Shown in pieces: positions 1 through 9,580 of a DNA stretch of 64,000 nt; the first letter of the stretch is position 1, and each line of letters opens with the position of its first letter. The notes beneath the pieces are model-generated. The model did no database searches. It was not told the DNA's origin and was given only the letters and a program-made list of their open reading frames with translations. The DNA comes from Nocardia pseudovaccinii NBRC 100343 (GTDB lineage: Bacteria > Actinomycetota > Actinomycetes > Mycobacteriales > Mycobacteriaceae). The translations under genes were made by a program, and so were the position numbers. The DNA lies in assembly GCF_001613225.1 (NCBI RefSeq), contig NZ_BDBY01000293.1, positions 1 through 64,000 of the forward strand, written 5' to 3'.

Positions 1-94
1 GTCTGCGGTCATCAGGAATTCGAGATCACGAATATCAGGTGCGGTAGGGTACTGAAGGTTCAAGCTGGACAGTTCGACCAGTGACTGGGGGCGT

Positions 95-415
95 ATGGGT
101 ACGTTCAAAGCTGATCTGGAGCAGTTGGGGAAGCTCGGAACCACGCTGCACGACCTGGCCCGTGAGGCCGAGGGTGTCAAGCCGAAGCGGACCGCGGAGG
201 TCAGCTCGCCTGAGCAGTTGCTATCCGTGGGTGCCGGATTGCTGCTCGAGAGCGAACAACTTCTCGGGGTTCTCATCCCAACGCTCAAGGAGCGATTGAG
301 CGAGACCGGTGATGTGATGGCCAATGTTGCCCAGCAGTTCAAGGACGCCGACGAGAGCAACGCCAGCAACATCATGGACCTGTATCGCAAATCCACCGGC
401 GACTGGACGGTGTAG
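95..415 (+). CDS. EspC-like type VII secretion accessory protein
   Basis: A 106-residue, mostly helical protein of the small ESX-associated (EspC/DUF2580-like) type. It has an N-terminal helix with regular hydrophobic spacing, a central loop and a second long helix ending in an Asn/Asp-rich stretch. There is no signal peptide, as expected for substrates exported as folded helical dimers. The ATG at 95 follows a G-rich ribosome-binding site (CTGGGGGCGT). The stop lies 8 bases before the large WxG protein gene, so the two probably form one operon and may be co-exported partners. The family assignment rests on size, helical pattern and context; no diagnostic catalytic motif exists to confirm it. 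Confidence 0.6.
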   Translation: MGTFKADLEQLGKLGTTLHDLAREAEGVKPKRTAEVSSPEQLLSVGAGLLLESEQLLGVLIPTLKERLSETGDVMANVAQQFKDADESNASNIMDLYRKSTGDWTV

Positions 416-423
416 GGGCGGGG

Positions 424-2730
424 ATGACTCTGAAAAGCTGGATCGAGAACATCGATCCATCAAAGCTGATTGTGCTCGGTGATTCCTGGATCACTTTTGG
501 CACCGACCTCGAGCACCTGTTCGACAGATACGTCGACGCCGTCACGAAGGTGAACGGCACCTACTGGAACGGTCAGTGCGCGACGGCGGCCCAAGAGCGT
601 GCGCAAGCCGACCAGAAGACCATGCAGACCCTCGCCGACAAGATCAATGCTGTCGCGCAGAGAGTTAAGCAAGGATATGACGAGATCGATGCTCCGCTAC
701 GGCGTGCGCGGGGCGCGCTGATCGAAGCGGCTCATCGTAGCTATTCCATTGCCGACACCCTCGCGTTGAGCATTCCACCTGGGAAGTCGGTCACCGACGA
801 GGACAAGCAGGCACTTCTTGTCCTGCAGGACGAGTTGAACGACGCTGTCCGTTGCACTGTGCAAGCCGATAGTAAGGTCCGCGACGATCTGAACAACGCA
901 CGCGCCGAGCTACGCACAGCCTTTGTTGCCACAGCTGCGCTCGGCGTCGAGCAGGGCAAGGCGGACGGGGCGAACCTGACGGACAGTCCGATGCGCTTGG
1001 GCCCGGACGGCGTGCAGCGCTTGATCGAGGCTGGTCAGTTGACGCCGGAGCAGGTTGCGGCGTTGCAGGGGGGTGACGCAGCGACGATCCCAGCGTCGCA
1101 GATGGAGTATTTGACCCAGATCAGTCGGTCTCTGGATAGCAAGAGCCCGCAGGAGATCGAACAGATCATGACCAAGCTGCCACCCGACGGGCAACGGGCA
1201 CTGGCGAATTCATTCCAGATCGTGTCGAACGAGAAGATCAATGCCGGTGTCACCAACGATCCAGCAATACCGAAGCACGGCGGCGCGGACCAACTGCCCA
1301 AGCAGATCCAAACGTCTCTGACACGAAAAGACTTGGTGGTAAACCAGTTCCACAATACGGCCGGTGGAACAACCCGCAGCATCGAGTTGAACGGCGTCGC
1401 CGACAACCAGGCAGTCGCCAACATGGTCAGAGTCAGCGATCCTCAACTCAGGAACGGGTCCGCGATCGATAGCGAACTGCTCGATGTCGGTCGACAGTAT
1501 CTTGGCGCGCAGGTCAACCATGAACAGTTGCAGCACAACGCGCTGACGTCGTTCACCCTCGACGGCAACGGTGCAAGCGACACCTCCGCGATTACCGAGG
1601 GAATCTTCAACGCCGTGGGGCAGGACAAGGTAGCTGTCGAGTCGGTTGTCACCGGCCCGAACGGCAAGGACTTCGTTTCCGATGCCCTCAGCCACCAATG
1701 GCCCGACGATGGGAAAGCGGTGTCCTCGCTGTTCACCTTCGGGGACAAAGACGCCACCGTCGAGGACCCGGGGAACCCGGCCGATGTGCAGTCCGCGATG
1801 CGTACCGGCCGGATCATGCAGTCGGTGGCTGAGGCAACCAGTACCGACGAGGCGTGGAAGTTGTTGTCGAATGTTCCCAATACCGACGGCCAGTCGGCGG
1901 GGCAGCTGAATCCTGATCTGCTGCAATCGATATCGAAGAGCATGTCACCGTATGTGTCGGACCTGGCAGGCGCTGACCAGCCTGACAAGCCCGGCTTCAA
2001 TCTGCTGCGCTCGGACCACACGTCCTGGGCTGATCCCAACGGCAACAACAGTTTCAGCGGATCGGCCAACATTTTCGCTCTGATGAACACCGACGAAAAC
2101 GCGGGCAAGGATTTCAACGGGGCCGCAGTCGCTGAAGTGCTGCGGCAGGAAACCAAATTTGGGGTAGACCCGACCAACCCCGACGCCGGTGGCTGGTTGT
2201 CGACGGCCGGTAGGCTGCATGGGCTTGTCGACAAGGGCAACATGATCGAGGTCCAAGACCAATACGACGATCGCCATGCGCAAGAGGAAGCCAGCTACAA
2301 GCGGAAAGCAGCATGGTTCGATGCTGGCAAAGCGGCGTTCAGCTTCGGATCCGGTTTCGGTGATACACCCGAGAAGTTCGCATACGCCCTCGTCAACGGC
2401 AGCGGCGACTCGCTCAAAGACGCATTCACCGGAGGTCGGCCGGGTGCCGCGGCGCTTGCGGGTCTGTCAGGCACCGACTTCTATCGGGACGACTACGCCA
2501 TTCTCAAGGCGCGTCAGGACATTGGGCTTTCCTTGCCGCAGATCCCTGCCCAGCAGTCGTGGATGCTGGACGGAAGCGGAAGATTGCTCGACTACGAGCA
2601 GATGCGAGACAAGCTCGGAAATGACCCGCAACGCAAGGATGCGTTCGAGTGGTTGGTCACCCAACTGGGAGGAGGCGACGGCCATCAGATCCGCAATGGA
2701 TACTCCGACGTGGTCCGAAAAGATGGGTGA
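424..2730 (+). CDS. Large WxG-type ESX substrate with TPR-region-like C-terminus
   Basis: A 768-residue protein with a helical N-terminal domain of about 150 residues carrying a WNG turn near residue 50, the hallmark helix-turn-helix of WXG100-like substrates. The rest resembles the large 'TPR repeat region' proteins encoded in mycobacterial and nocardial ESX loci, with many Gln/Asp-rich helices and no transmembrane segment. It follows the EspC-like gene by 8 bases, and its last codons overlap the start of the lipoprotein gene at 2723, so translation is probably coupled. The role is inferred to be a secreted or cell-surface effector; no enzymatic motif was recognised. Full length with no sign of damage. 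Confidence 0.55.
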   Translation: MTLKSWIENIDPSKLIVLGDSWITFGTDLEHLFDRYVDAVTKVNGTYWNGQCATAAQERAQADQKTMQTLADKINAVAQRVKQGYDEIDAPLRRARGALIEAAHRSYSIADTLALSIPPGKSVTDEDKQALLVLQDELNDAVRCTVQADSKVRDDLNNARAELRTAFVATAALGVEQGKADGANLTDSPMRLGPDGVQRLIEAGQLTPEQVAALQGGDAATIPASQMEYLTQISRSLDSKSPQEIEQIMTKLPPDGQRALANSFQIVSNEKINAGVTNDPAIPKHGGADQLPKQIQTSLTRKDLVVNQFHNTAGGTTRSIELNGVADNQAVANMVRVSDPQLRNGSAIDSELLDVGRQYLGAQVNHEQLQHNALTSFTLDGNGASDTSAITEGIFNAVGQDKVAVESVVTGPNGKDFVSDALSHQWPDDGKAVSSLFTFGDKDATVEDPGNPADVQSAMRTGRIMQSVAEATSTDEAWKLLSNVPNTDGQSAGQLNPDLLQSISKSMSPYVSDLAGADQPDKPGFNLLRSDHTSWADPNGNNSFSGSANIFALMNTDENAGKDFNGAAVAEVLRQETKFGVDPTNPDAGGWLSTAGRLHGLVDKGNMIEVQDQYDDRHAQEEASYKRKAAWFDAGKAAFSFGSGFGDTPEKFAYALVNGSGDSLKDAFTGGRPGAAALAGLSGTDFYRDDYAILKARQDIGLSLPQIPAQQSWMLDGSGRLLDYEQMRDKLGNDPQRKDAFEWLVTQLGGGDGHQIRNGYSDVVRKDG

Positions 2731-3502
2731 CTATCGCAGACTCGGCATCGCAGCGATTGCGGTGCTGGTGCTGTCGGCGGGTTGCGCAACCAGTCAGGAT
2801 GCGAACACGACACCCCCCACCCCAACGCGCACCAACCTGGAGCTGATCAACGCCGACGTATGGTCGGCGGACCCGGGAGTCGATCTGTTCAGTCGGGGTG
2901 CGGAGTTGGTGCGCGCGACAGTTGAATCCGGTGACCTCACGCTATTCGGTGGAATATCCGCAGCGTTTCCAGGATATTCTTCCGCATTTGACGTTCCCCA
3001 TGATGCCAGCAACTATGACATAGAAACGACATTTTACTCCGATTCGAAGACCTTGCCGCAGCAGCGTCGGACTGAATACCTGCATATTACGAGCTATGCC
3101 GCCGACAGTAAAAGGGTTTCCGCCGTCGTGTGTCGGTTCTATACTCGCCCGGAATCGATCCCGGGCGAGGAAAACAGTGCTCACACCTTTTGCGAAGGAG
3201 TGGTGCTCGAAAACGGTGGGGTCGACGCTGGGAAGCCTGGATTGCGGGACGAAGCGGCGGAAACCGGCACCCCTAACGGAAGTCGGGTGCCTGCATGGAA
3301 TGTATTTGGCACCTGGAAGATCAAGAAAATAAAGCTCCTAGGCGGAGATGAGACCCCGGACAGCTGCTTCACCTGGTGGGGCGAGAAATTCCCCTATTTG
3401 ACAAGGGTAGGATCCAGAAGGTTTTACGAAGTCGTACCTGGTGCCACGATGCCAACCGCGCCACTTGCGACAAGCTACCCGGAATGGATCGGCCCGTCCT
3501 AG
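2723..3502 (+). CDS. Predicted lipoprotein downstream of ESX substrate
   Basis: A 259-residue protein. The N-terminus has two arginines, a hydrophobic stretch and a lipobox LSAGC, so it should be exported and lipid-anchored on the outer face of the membrane. The start ATG at 2723 overlaps the end of the preceding gene (stop 2728-2730), fixing the start and implying translational coupling. The mature part has several cysteines and aromatic residues but no domain I recognise. Its place directly after a WxG-type substrate suggests a cell-envelope partner of the secreted protein. Homologues are probably confined to related actinomycetes (inference). Confidence 0.6.
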   Translation: MGDYRRLGIAAIAVLVLSAGCATSQDANTTPPTPTRTNLELINADVWSADPGVDLFSRGAELVRATVESGDLTLFGGISAAFPGYSSAFDVPHDASNYDIETTFYSDSKTLPQQRRTEYLHITSYAADSKRVSAVVCRFYTRPESIPGEENSAHTFCEGVVLENGGVDAGKPGLRDEAAETGTPNGSRVPAWNVFGTWKIKKIKLLGGDETPDSCFTWWGEKFPYLTRVGSRRFYEVVPGATMPTAPLATSYPEWIGPS

Positions 3503-3519
3503 CAAGCAGCCGACGCGAA

Positions 3520-4125
3520 CTATTTTGCGGGCAGGGCTGACTCGACGATTGCGGCGATCTCCTGGGAGTGGTCGCATGCGTTCCAGTCTGTGAGGGCCCC
3601 CATGCTGCTGACGGACATATCGAAGGTGCCGTCTGGGCCGGTTGTGACGACGTAACACGCCTCCTCGGCCTGCTTGCGGTACGTAATCGCCTCACGGCCG
3701 TTCACCTTTGTTTCAGAGGCTGCGTTGCCTTCCCGCTTCCGGAACTCATCCAGAGTCAAGTTGGTCGATGAGATTATCAACGAGCCCACCCCTAGCGTCT
3801 GACCACGCACTTCTTGCTTACGCTCGAATATGCAACCGATAAATGCATAATCGTCATGAACTTGATCGATGCGCTCACGCGTTTTCGGGTCGAACCCTGC
3901 TTTAGTGACGGTGCCATCGTCGATCTCGACGCACGGATCGAATTGCACCGGACTGCGGGAGTTCCGGGGCTGATTCGGGGCGGGCTTGACAGAAACGGCA
4001 ACACTCGGTTTCGCTGCCGTCGATGTCGCCGTGTCCGTCGGCTCGCCTGAGGTGCTATGGCTTGAGCATCCAACCAGCACAAGGGAAGTCGAGGCCAAGG
4101 CTACGGCGATGGCGACGTGTTTCAT
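3520..4125 (-). CDS. DUF3558-type lipoprotein
   Basis: A 201-residue lipoprotein: basic start, hydrophobic core and lipobox LVLVGC, then a Ser/Thr/Pro-rich linker to about residue 60. The folded part has the pattern of DUF3558 proteins, with paired cysteines (FDPCVEI, FIGCIF, EACYVV, WNACD), a central GREAITYR segment and a terminal helix. DUF3558 lipoproteins are common in mycobacteria and nocardiae and have no established biochemical role. The ATG overlaps the TGA of the WXG100-like gene upstream by four bases (ATGA), so the two form a coupled operon. The gene converges on the lipoprotein gene at 2723-3502. Confidence 0.75.
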   Translation of the reverse strand: MKHVAIAVALASTSLVLVGCSSHSTSGEPTDTATSTAAKPSVAVSVKPAPNQPRNSRSPVQFDPCVEIDDGTVTKAGFDPKTRERIDQVHDDYAFIGCIFERKQEVRGQTLGVGSLIISSTNLTLDEFRKREGNAASETKVNGREAITYRKQAEEACYVVTTGPDGTFDMSVSSMGALTDWNACDHSQEIAAIVESALPAK

Positions 4126-4520
4126 TGTGCTTCGTTACCCATCTCCGGAGTGTCCCCCAGGATCCTGATTCGATTTGCATTGAGCTGATCCGCCTCCGTG
4201 ATCAGCCGCCCGGCGCGCAGATAAGCTTCCTGCAGGCGCATAGCACCGTCGATCAACTGGTTGACCACCTCGATCCCTTCCGCTGCCTTGTTCGAGAAGC
4301 CTGCTTGTAGTTCCTGCCCAGAAGGAAACCCGCCGAACCCCTTGCCCTCCTTCGCGGCGCGCAGCTTGTCGCGAATCTTCCCCAGTCCGTTGATCATCTG
4401 GTCATACAGCTGGACTGCTTCGTGAACAGCCTGCGGATCGAGCTGGATGACGCCCGCGGATGCGGCGTCGTTGAATGCCTTGATCTGGGCTTGTCCGTAG
4501 TCGATATTCGCCGCGCTCAC
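4122..4520 (-). CDS. WXG100-like small helical protein
   Basis: A 132-residue helical protein rich in Ala, Gln and Asp, matching ESX-type small secreted proteins or their partners. I chose GTG at 4520 because a GGGGG ribosome-binding site lies six bases upstream; a TTG at 4532 would add four residues. It is co-transcribed with the DUF3558 lipoprotein through an ATGA overlap. A second, broken copy of the same gene lies at about 9170-9471, with matching leader and early coding sequence including the residues IKAFNDA and LDP. The canonical WxG turn is not obvious, so the family assignment is by context and helical pattern. Confidence 0.5.
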   Translation of the reverse strand: MSAANIDYGQAQIKAFNDAASAGVIQLDPQAVHEAVQLYDQMINGLGKIRDKLRAAKEGKGFGGFPSGQELQAGFSNKAAEGIEVVNQLIDGAMRLQEAYLRAGRLITEADQLNANRIRILGDTPEMGNEAQ

Positions 4521-4735
4521 CGGTGCCCCCAATCTGCTGGCTTCCGAAGAAGATTACACGAGCCAACATCGGGTTCGGGCGCCTGACGTTCGCTCTCATG
4601 GCTATGGTCGGCGAGCGCATCTTCCGAATGTCTTGGGAGGGATCGGCATTGAGCGTCAACTGGGAAGATCTGCTGGTAGTGGTCGTGTTAGGCTCCGAAC
4701 GAACCGATCGGTGATGCCTAGGGGGAATGACCACG
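4521..4735. promoter_or_regulatory. Divergent intergenic region of the ESX-like cluster
   Basis: A 215-base gap between the minus-strand WXG100-like gene and the plus-strand PPE-like gene, so it should hold two back-to-back promoters. The leader next to 4520 is conserved in the decayed copy near 9.47 kb. A ribosome-binding site TAGGGGGA precedes 4736. No convincing -35/-10 pair or operator could be assigned. Confidence 0.35.
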
Positions 4736-6391
4736 ATGGGTGATCAGGACAAGCCATCCACAGCGTCGATTCCCGGTCTTCAGGATCTGTTGGACCAGCG
4801 CGACGTCCAGGTCGCTTCGCAGAGGTCCGCCGATTCACGATCACGAGCGCGACGCGATGACGCGGAGCTCAGCGACCTGGGTGCAGGTTCTGACCCGGAT
4901 TACGTCAGCACAGAAGAGCACTTCGAGGGCATGACGTTGGAAGCGATGTACACCGCGGTCCACGGTGATGGCACGGGCAGGGGTGGTTTGGACGCTACTG
5001 GCCTGCAAACATTGCGTCGGACGTGGTTTGAGGCGTTCTCGGAGCTGACGAACCTGTCCACGTTCAACCTGATGGGGCTGAATCGGGTGTTCGGCAACGG
5101 GGGTTGGCAAGGTGTGAGTGGGTCAGCTGCCCAGAGTGCGTCGCAGCAGTATTCGGCGGTTGCCAATCAGGTGGGGCGGGTGTTCGAGACGATGAGCCAG
5201 CGCTTGGATTCCCTCGGGTGGGCTGCGGAAGCTGTGCGTATCGCTGTTCCGGCTCCACCGTCGTCAGTAGTAGATGGGCTCGATCCGGACAATCCTGCGC
5301 AGTCAGTGCTGCCGGGCCTGATCAATCCTGAGTATTCCGATCAGGTCGATAACGCGCGGGAAGAGGCCCGGCAAGCAGCCATCAGGACGCTGAACAGTGT
5401 GTATAAGGAGACCTTTCCTCCGGCGGGATCTGGGGTGCCCACGTATGCGACGGTTCCGCAGATCGGCGCGAACGGGGACCCCGGCGTCGTCGGCGCGAAC
5501 AATGGCACTGGTACCGAACGCACCGGAGCCGGCCCCGGCACGTCCGGAGATGCATCCGGCGGTGATAGTGCTACGGCACCGCAAAATGCCGGATCTGATG
5601 ATACATCGTCACCGACCGCGACCCAGCCATCCGGTACGAGTCCGGCAGGTGTGCGGATGCCGGAGATGACGGGCACCGGTCCCAGCACGACAACGGCGCC
5701 TGCGGGTATCGGTGACGGTCCCGGCGCGCCCGGAGGCTCTGGGCTGACCGGGCTGGGAGCAAACGGTGTGCGCGGCCCCGGCACGAGCCCTTGGGTGGGT
5801 GGCCCGGGTTCGTCGGTTCCAGGTGCACCTGGTGCCGCTCCTGGGGCGGTCGGCTCTGCTGCGGGCGCGGCGGCGGCAACTCGGACTGGGACGGGCACTT
5901 TCGGGCCGATGGCGCCTGGTGCCGGTGCTCGACGTAAAGACGGTGAAGGCGACGGTGAGCACCATGCTCCCGACTATCTGCGGGGAGTTGCCTCGGACTG
6001 GACCGAGGGGTTGGACACGCCTGTAGAGGTGATCGGTGAGGCTGGTTTCCCTGAAGCGGATCCGTTTGCCATCGTTGAGGCGGTTCCGCCGACACCGGTC
6101 CGCACTCGGCAACCAATAACACCGACTTTCGTTGAGGCTGAACCGGTCGAGCCGCGGACCGCGGTCGACGCCGCTCCTGCGCCGGCCGCGGGTACGCTGC
6201 CAGCGTCGGAGCCCCCTGCATCCTCAGACACCGAAGCAGAGCCCGCCGAGTCGGCTGGGTTCTCCGGGACGGGTCCCTCACTCGATGACCTCTTCGCCGA
6301 ATACGGGTGGAGCACAGACGATGCCGATGAGGGTGTGGCGATGGAGCAGCCAGCCGGTGAGCCCGAGCAGCGAAGGTCGGGCGCTGAGTAG
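4736..6391 (+). CDS. PPE-like ESX-associated protein with Gly/Pro-rich middle
   Basis: A 551-residue protein. Residues about 50-190 are helical with a GGWQG turn in the position of the WxG motif, typical of PPE-like ESX substrates. Residues about 240-400 are low complexity, rich in Gly, Ala, Thr and Pro. The C-terminal 150 residues are acidic and Pro-rich, ending in a short region with a DDLFAEYGWS segment. The start was set at ATG 4736, nine to ten bases after AGGGGGA, rather than ATG 4727, which sits against that site. Its stop overlaps the GTG of the EspG-like gene by one base (TAGTG). Substrate followed by its chaperone is the classic PPE-EspG arrangement, which supports the call. Confidence 0.6.
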   Translation: MGDQDKPSTASIPGLQDLLDQRDVQVASQRSADSRSRARRDDAELSDLGAGSDPDYVSTEEHFEGMTLEAMYTAVHGDGTGRGGLDATGLQTLRRTWFEAFSELTNLSTFNLMGLNRVFGNGGWQGVSGSAAQSASQQYSAVANQVGRVFETMSQRLDSLGWAAEAVRIAVPAPPSSVVDGLDPDNPAQSVLPGLINPEYSDQVDNAREEARQAAIRTLNSVYKETFPPAGSGVPTYATVPQIGANGDPGVVGANNGTGTERTGAGPGTSGDASGGDSATAPQNAGSDDTSSPTATQPSGTSPAGVRMPEMTGTGPSTTTAPAGIGDGPGAPGGSGLTGLGANGVRGPGTSPWVGGPGSSVPGAPGAAPGAVGSAAGAAAATRTGTGTFGPMAPGAGARRKDGEGDGEHHAPDYLRGVASDWTEGLDTPVEVIGEAGFPEADPFAIVEAVPPTPVRTRQPITPTFVEAEPVEPRTAVDAAPAPAAGTLPASEPPASSDTEAEPAESAGFSGTGPSLDDLFAEYGWSTDDADEGVAMEQPAGEPEQRRSGAE

Positions 6392-7149
6392 TGAAGACCC
6401 AGACGGTGTGGAGCTTCACGCCGGACGAATTCGCGTGGATTTGGACCGAAACCGGGCTCGACGTGTATCCGGACCCGATCAGCATCCTCGAATCAGCCAC
6501 GACCGCAGAGGAACACACGCGGCTGATCCAGGAGATCAGTGCCCGTTACCCACGTGGAGCAGATCCTGATCTGACCGGGCCCCTTCGGGTTCTCGCACAT
6601 CCTGATCTACGCATCGTCTGCAAAGGCCGCTCCCTCAACTCTCCCAAGCGGGTTCGCTCGCTCGGCGCGGCGACCGCGGACCTCGGCGTCATCCTGTTCC
6701 AAAAATCTGGTCCAACCCCAGATTTCGGCGGCGACATCAAACTCGTTGTCACCCAACGGCACCACCTCGCCAAGCACATCGCCGCGACCATGCCGCCGTC
6801 CTCGCCCGGTGGCGCGGAAACGATGATCGGCTATACGCCACGAGTGCGTGGCGAACAGCCGCCGACCTCATGGAAACCAGCGGCCAACGGCGACCATGCT
6901 GTCGAAGAACGCATCCGTGCTCTGCTGCGGCTACCGCGCACCGCCGAGGGCCACTTCCGGATCCAACGCCACACCCACGGTCAACGACCGCATCCACCGG
7001 AATACCTGAGCTGGATCGACATCCGCAATGACCACCCAGCCGCCGGTCGCTACCTCATCGACGTCAACGGCAACGACACCACCATCACACCCGCTTCCCC
7101 CGCAGTCACCCTCCGTGAGCTGCATCGCCGCATCGCGGCCGGATCCTGA
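6391..7149 (+). CDS. EspG-family ESX secretion chaperone
   Basis: A 252-residue protein resembling the EspG family: an N-terminal WSFTPDEFAWIWTETG-like strand-helix start, a conserved RVLAHPDLRI segment, a middle region and a C-terminal LRELHRRIA helix. EspG proteins bind PPE-type substrates in the cytosol, keep them soluble and deliver them to the ESX machinery. The GTG at 6391 overlaps the TAG of the PPE-like gene, giving tight coupling to its probable client. No signal peptide or membrane segment is present. No ESX core gene (eccC, mycP, eccB) is in this window, so this is an accessory or orphan locus, or the core lies to the left. Confidence 0.7.
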   Translation: MKTQTVWSFTPDEFAWIWTETGLDVYPDPISILESATTAEEHTRLIQEISARYPRGADPDLTGPLRVLAHPDLRIVCKGRSLNSPKRVRSLGAATADLGVILFQKSGPTPDFGGDIKLVVTQRHHLAKHIAATMPPSSPGGAETMIGYTPRVRGEQPPTSWKPAANGDHAVEERIRALLRLPRTAEGHFRIQRHTHGQRPHPPEYLSWIDIRNDHPAAGRYLIDVNGNDTTITPASPAVTLRELHRRIAAGS

Positions 7150-7257
7150 TGCCGTCCCCCTACCGCGAAGCGGAGGCGATGGTGGCACTCACGTCCGCCT
7201 CACCTGAAGTGATAGGCGTGGCCCTGCGGGTGATCTTCGGTCAAGGTCTGTTGCGGT

Positions 7258-9153
7258 TCATGACGTTCCGAAGCCGATGACCTCGATCTGAGTGCTCCCG
7301 TGGCAGATCGCTACGACGGCGCCTGGTACTGCCAGCGGTGCAGTGCCGCCGCATCGGTTGTTGTCGCGGTCGAGCGGGTAGGTGAGGATCGGGGTGCCAT
7401 CGGTCCGGCTCCATGAGTGGATCTCGGCATGGTGCTGGCCGTCGGTTCCTTCATAGAGGGTCGCTTCGACGAGTTCGGTAGCGAGAAATACGTCGTTCAC
7501 TCCGGTGAGCGGGTAGCGGCCGTGGAGGCCGGAAAGCTTGTACTTGACGATGTTTTCGTCAATTGCCATCACTTGCAGTGCGTCCGAATCGTAAGGGTGT
7601 ATTGGGACCTCGGTCAGCACTTCGGGGCCGTTCGGATCGGCGGCGATCGGCGTCGGGGTGTTGCCTGGAAGGATCGGGACGGTCGCGAGGCGATCGGGTC
7701 GGTCGAGGATGATCGTTCCGGATTGGTGTGCATCATAGGAAGACCAGTTGACGACGATAGTGTTGGCGAGGGTGTGGGTGAGCACAGTGACGTCGGCCTT
7801 GGTCGGTATCCGGGCAAGTTCACGGGTGCTGATCACCGCACCGGTTTTCGGGTCCAGTGCGGTGGTGGTGAGGCTGGTGTCGTTCCCGTTCGTGCACCGT
7901 GCGATCCGATAGACCGCGGTGTCGGTGATCAGGATGTCGTGGTTGGGATCGTTGCACCCTTCTACCGACCACATCGATGTTCCTGTCCGGCCGTCGTATC
8001 GCACTATATGGGTCCCATTGGCGAGTATCAGAAACTGCGGGCCGGGTCGGAAGTCGTGTGCTCGTGGAAGATGCCACGGATTGGTTTCCGACACCGATAT
8101 GACATGGGTGTTCGGATCAGGGGCTGTTCGGGTGAAGTCGGACTCGGTCCACAGCACCTGCCCGGTGATCGCGTCGAATGCGATCCAGCCCTTGTTATCC
8201 CAGCGCGCGAGCACGACCTTGCCGCCGTCGACCGACCGCAGCGATCCGGGAATGTATTCGACGCCGAGTTCCTCGCCGCGTTGCGCGTTCGTGCGCAGGT
8301 AGTGCCACAGTGGCGTACCGGTGGCCCCGTCGTAGGCGGTGAGGCCTTGGGTCGAGGCGAGCACGAAACCGGTGCCTGTCACCGCTATGTCCGGGGCGCG
8401 AAGGTCGTAGCCGTTGTCGGGATACCGATCGACGGCGATCATCGGGATCGGGATCCGGTAGCGCTCGCTACCCAACCTTTGTGGAAACGCTGGAACCCCC
8501 ACTGCGGCAGCAGTGTTGTGGTCAATGTTGGCGTCGTCGTCACCGGCGCTGATCGCGGCTGCGGTCACCCCTGCAGTGGCAACGAGACCCAGTGACACCA
8601 ACGCCACTAGGGTCCACCGCCCCAACCGGTGCACATCTGCGGGACGTCGGGCAAGGCCGATCACAAGTACCGTACCGGCGAGCACGAGCCCGTTGGCGGC
8701 TACTGCGGTCGGCAACTGGGTGAAAAATGGGTACTCGAATCGGATGCGTCCGTACATGCCTGGCAGGTGAGCTTTGGCTGCCACGACCGCCGTCACCGTC
8801 GCGGCGACGAGCGCAGCGAGCACTAACACGATCGCCCGGCCGGAGCCTTTCCGTGCGCGCAGACTACGGACGATAACGCAAGCGGCTACGACCAGCATGA
8901 GCGCGCCGAGTACCGTTGCACTGGTGGCGAATCGGTCGGGCACGTCGTTGATCGGTAGCCGGAACGACCCGAACACGTCCTCACCGTCGACCATCCGGTC
9001 GTCCAGTTGCACTTCCGCGGCGAAGAACCGGCTGTAGATCCCAAGGATCGTGCCGCCGGCGATAAGACCGAAACCGACGGCACCGGCCGCCGCCGTCAGC
9101 CAGGCCAGCCACCTGGACGAGCCGTTAGTTGTTGACGTGATGTCGGAATTCAT
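7258..9153 (-). CDS. Membrane protein with PQQ-like beta-propeller domain
   Basis: A 631-residue protein. Residues 1-200 contain about four to five hydrophobic transmembrane segments; the remaining 430 residues form repeated beta-strand units typical of PQQ-like propellers (TAYDGATGTPLWHY, AFDAITGQVLWTE, VRYDGRTGTSMWSV, TALDPKTGAVIS). The soluble part probably lies outside the cytoplasm and may act as a surface scaffold or sensor; no cofactor site was identified. The start at 9153 is supported by a GGGGGACA ribosome-binding site; a longer frame upstream lacks one. It lies just downstream of a decayed WXG100-like gene and converges on the EspG-like gene, so an ESX-related role is possible but unproven. 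Confidence 0.65.
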   Translation of the reverse strand: MNSDITSTTNGSSRWLAWLTAAAGAVGFGLIAGGTILGIYSRFFAAEVQLDDRMVDGEDVFGSFRLPINDVPDRFATSATVLGALMLVVAACVIVRSLRARKGSGRAIVLVLAALVAATVTAVVAAKAHLPGMYGRIRFEYPFFTQLPTAVAANGLVLAGTVLVIGLARRPADVHRLGRWTLVALVSLGLVATAGVTAAAISAGDDDANIDHNTAAAVGVPAFPQRLGSERYRIPIPMIAVDRYPDNGYDLRAPDIAVTGTGFVLASTQGLTAYDGATGTPLWHYLRTNAQRGEELGVEYIPGSLRSVDGGKVVLARWDNKGWIAFDAITGQVLWTESDFTRTAPDPNTHVISVSETNPWHLPRAHDFRPGPQFLILANGTHIVRYDGRTGTSMWSVEGCNDPNHDILITDTAVYRIARCTNGNDTSLTTTALDPKTGAVISTRELARIPTKADVTVLTHTLANTIVVNWSSYDAHQSGTIILDRPDRLATVPILPGNTPTPIAADPNGPEVLTEVPIHPYDSDALQVMAIDENIVKYKLSGLHGRYPLTGVNDVFLATELVEATLYEGTDGQHHAEIHSWSRTDGTPILTYPLDRDNNRCGGTAPLAVPGAVVAICHGSTQIEVIGFGTS

Positions 9154-9169
9154 TCTGTCCCCCAATGTG

Positions 9170-9471
9170 TGCACGCCCCGCAGTGCGGTCGTTGAGTTGT
9201 GGTGTCCTGCCGCCGGAACCAGTCCATGGCCGTACTGGCGAACGCGACGAGGTCGGTGCGCCGATCTCGGTTCGAGTCGAGCGAACTTCGTCGAGACCAC
9301 AAGGGGCGTCCAACTTGTTGCCGATACCTCTCAGTCCATGGATCATCGGAGCGCACAGCCAGGCTCGTCTCGGGATAGAGTTCGGATCGAGCTCGGTAAG
9401 GTCTGCAAATCCCGCGTCGTTGAACGCCTTGATCGTGGCTCGCGACTCGAGTCGATGTTCGCCGCGATCAC
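9170..9471 (-). pseudogene. Decayed copy of the WXG100-like gene at 4122-4520
   Basis: The reverse strand here aligns with the intact gene at 4122-4520 from before its start. Both share the G-rich leader, a GTG start followed by codons giving AANIDS/AANIDY, then IKAFNDA and an LDP motif, and MIHGLRGIGNKLDA against MINGLGKIRDKLRA. About 15 bases separate the AANID region from IKAF in the intact copy and 17 here, so the frame breaks; the C-terminal half is no longer recognisable. It reads as an old duplication now inactive, placed as if it once led the propeller-protein gene downstream. Confidence 0.65.
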
Positions 9472-9580
9472 CGCTGCCCCCACTCTGCTGATCTTCGAGG
9501 AAGAGTACATAAGGCGGCATCGGATTCGATCCACCAACTTTCGACGGCATCCCTGTTCTGTGGGTAGGAGTGGCTTGCCA

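Noticed and set aside
7417..8595. Long plus-strand open frame of 392 codons
   Set aside because: Antisense shadow of the beta-propeller membrane protein gene, which has clear domains and a ribosome-binding site.
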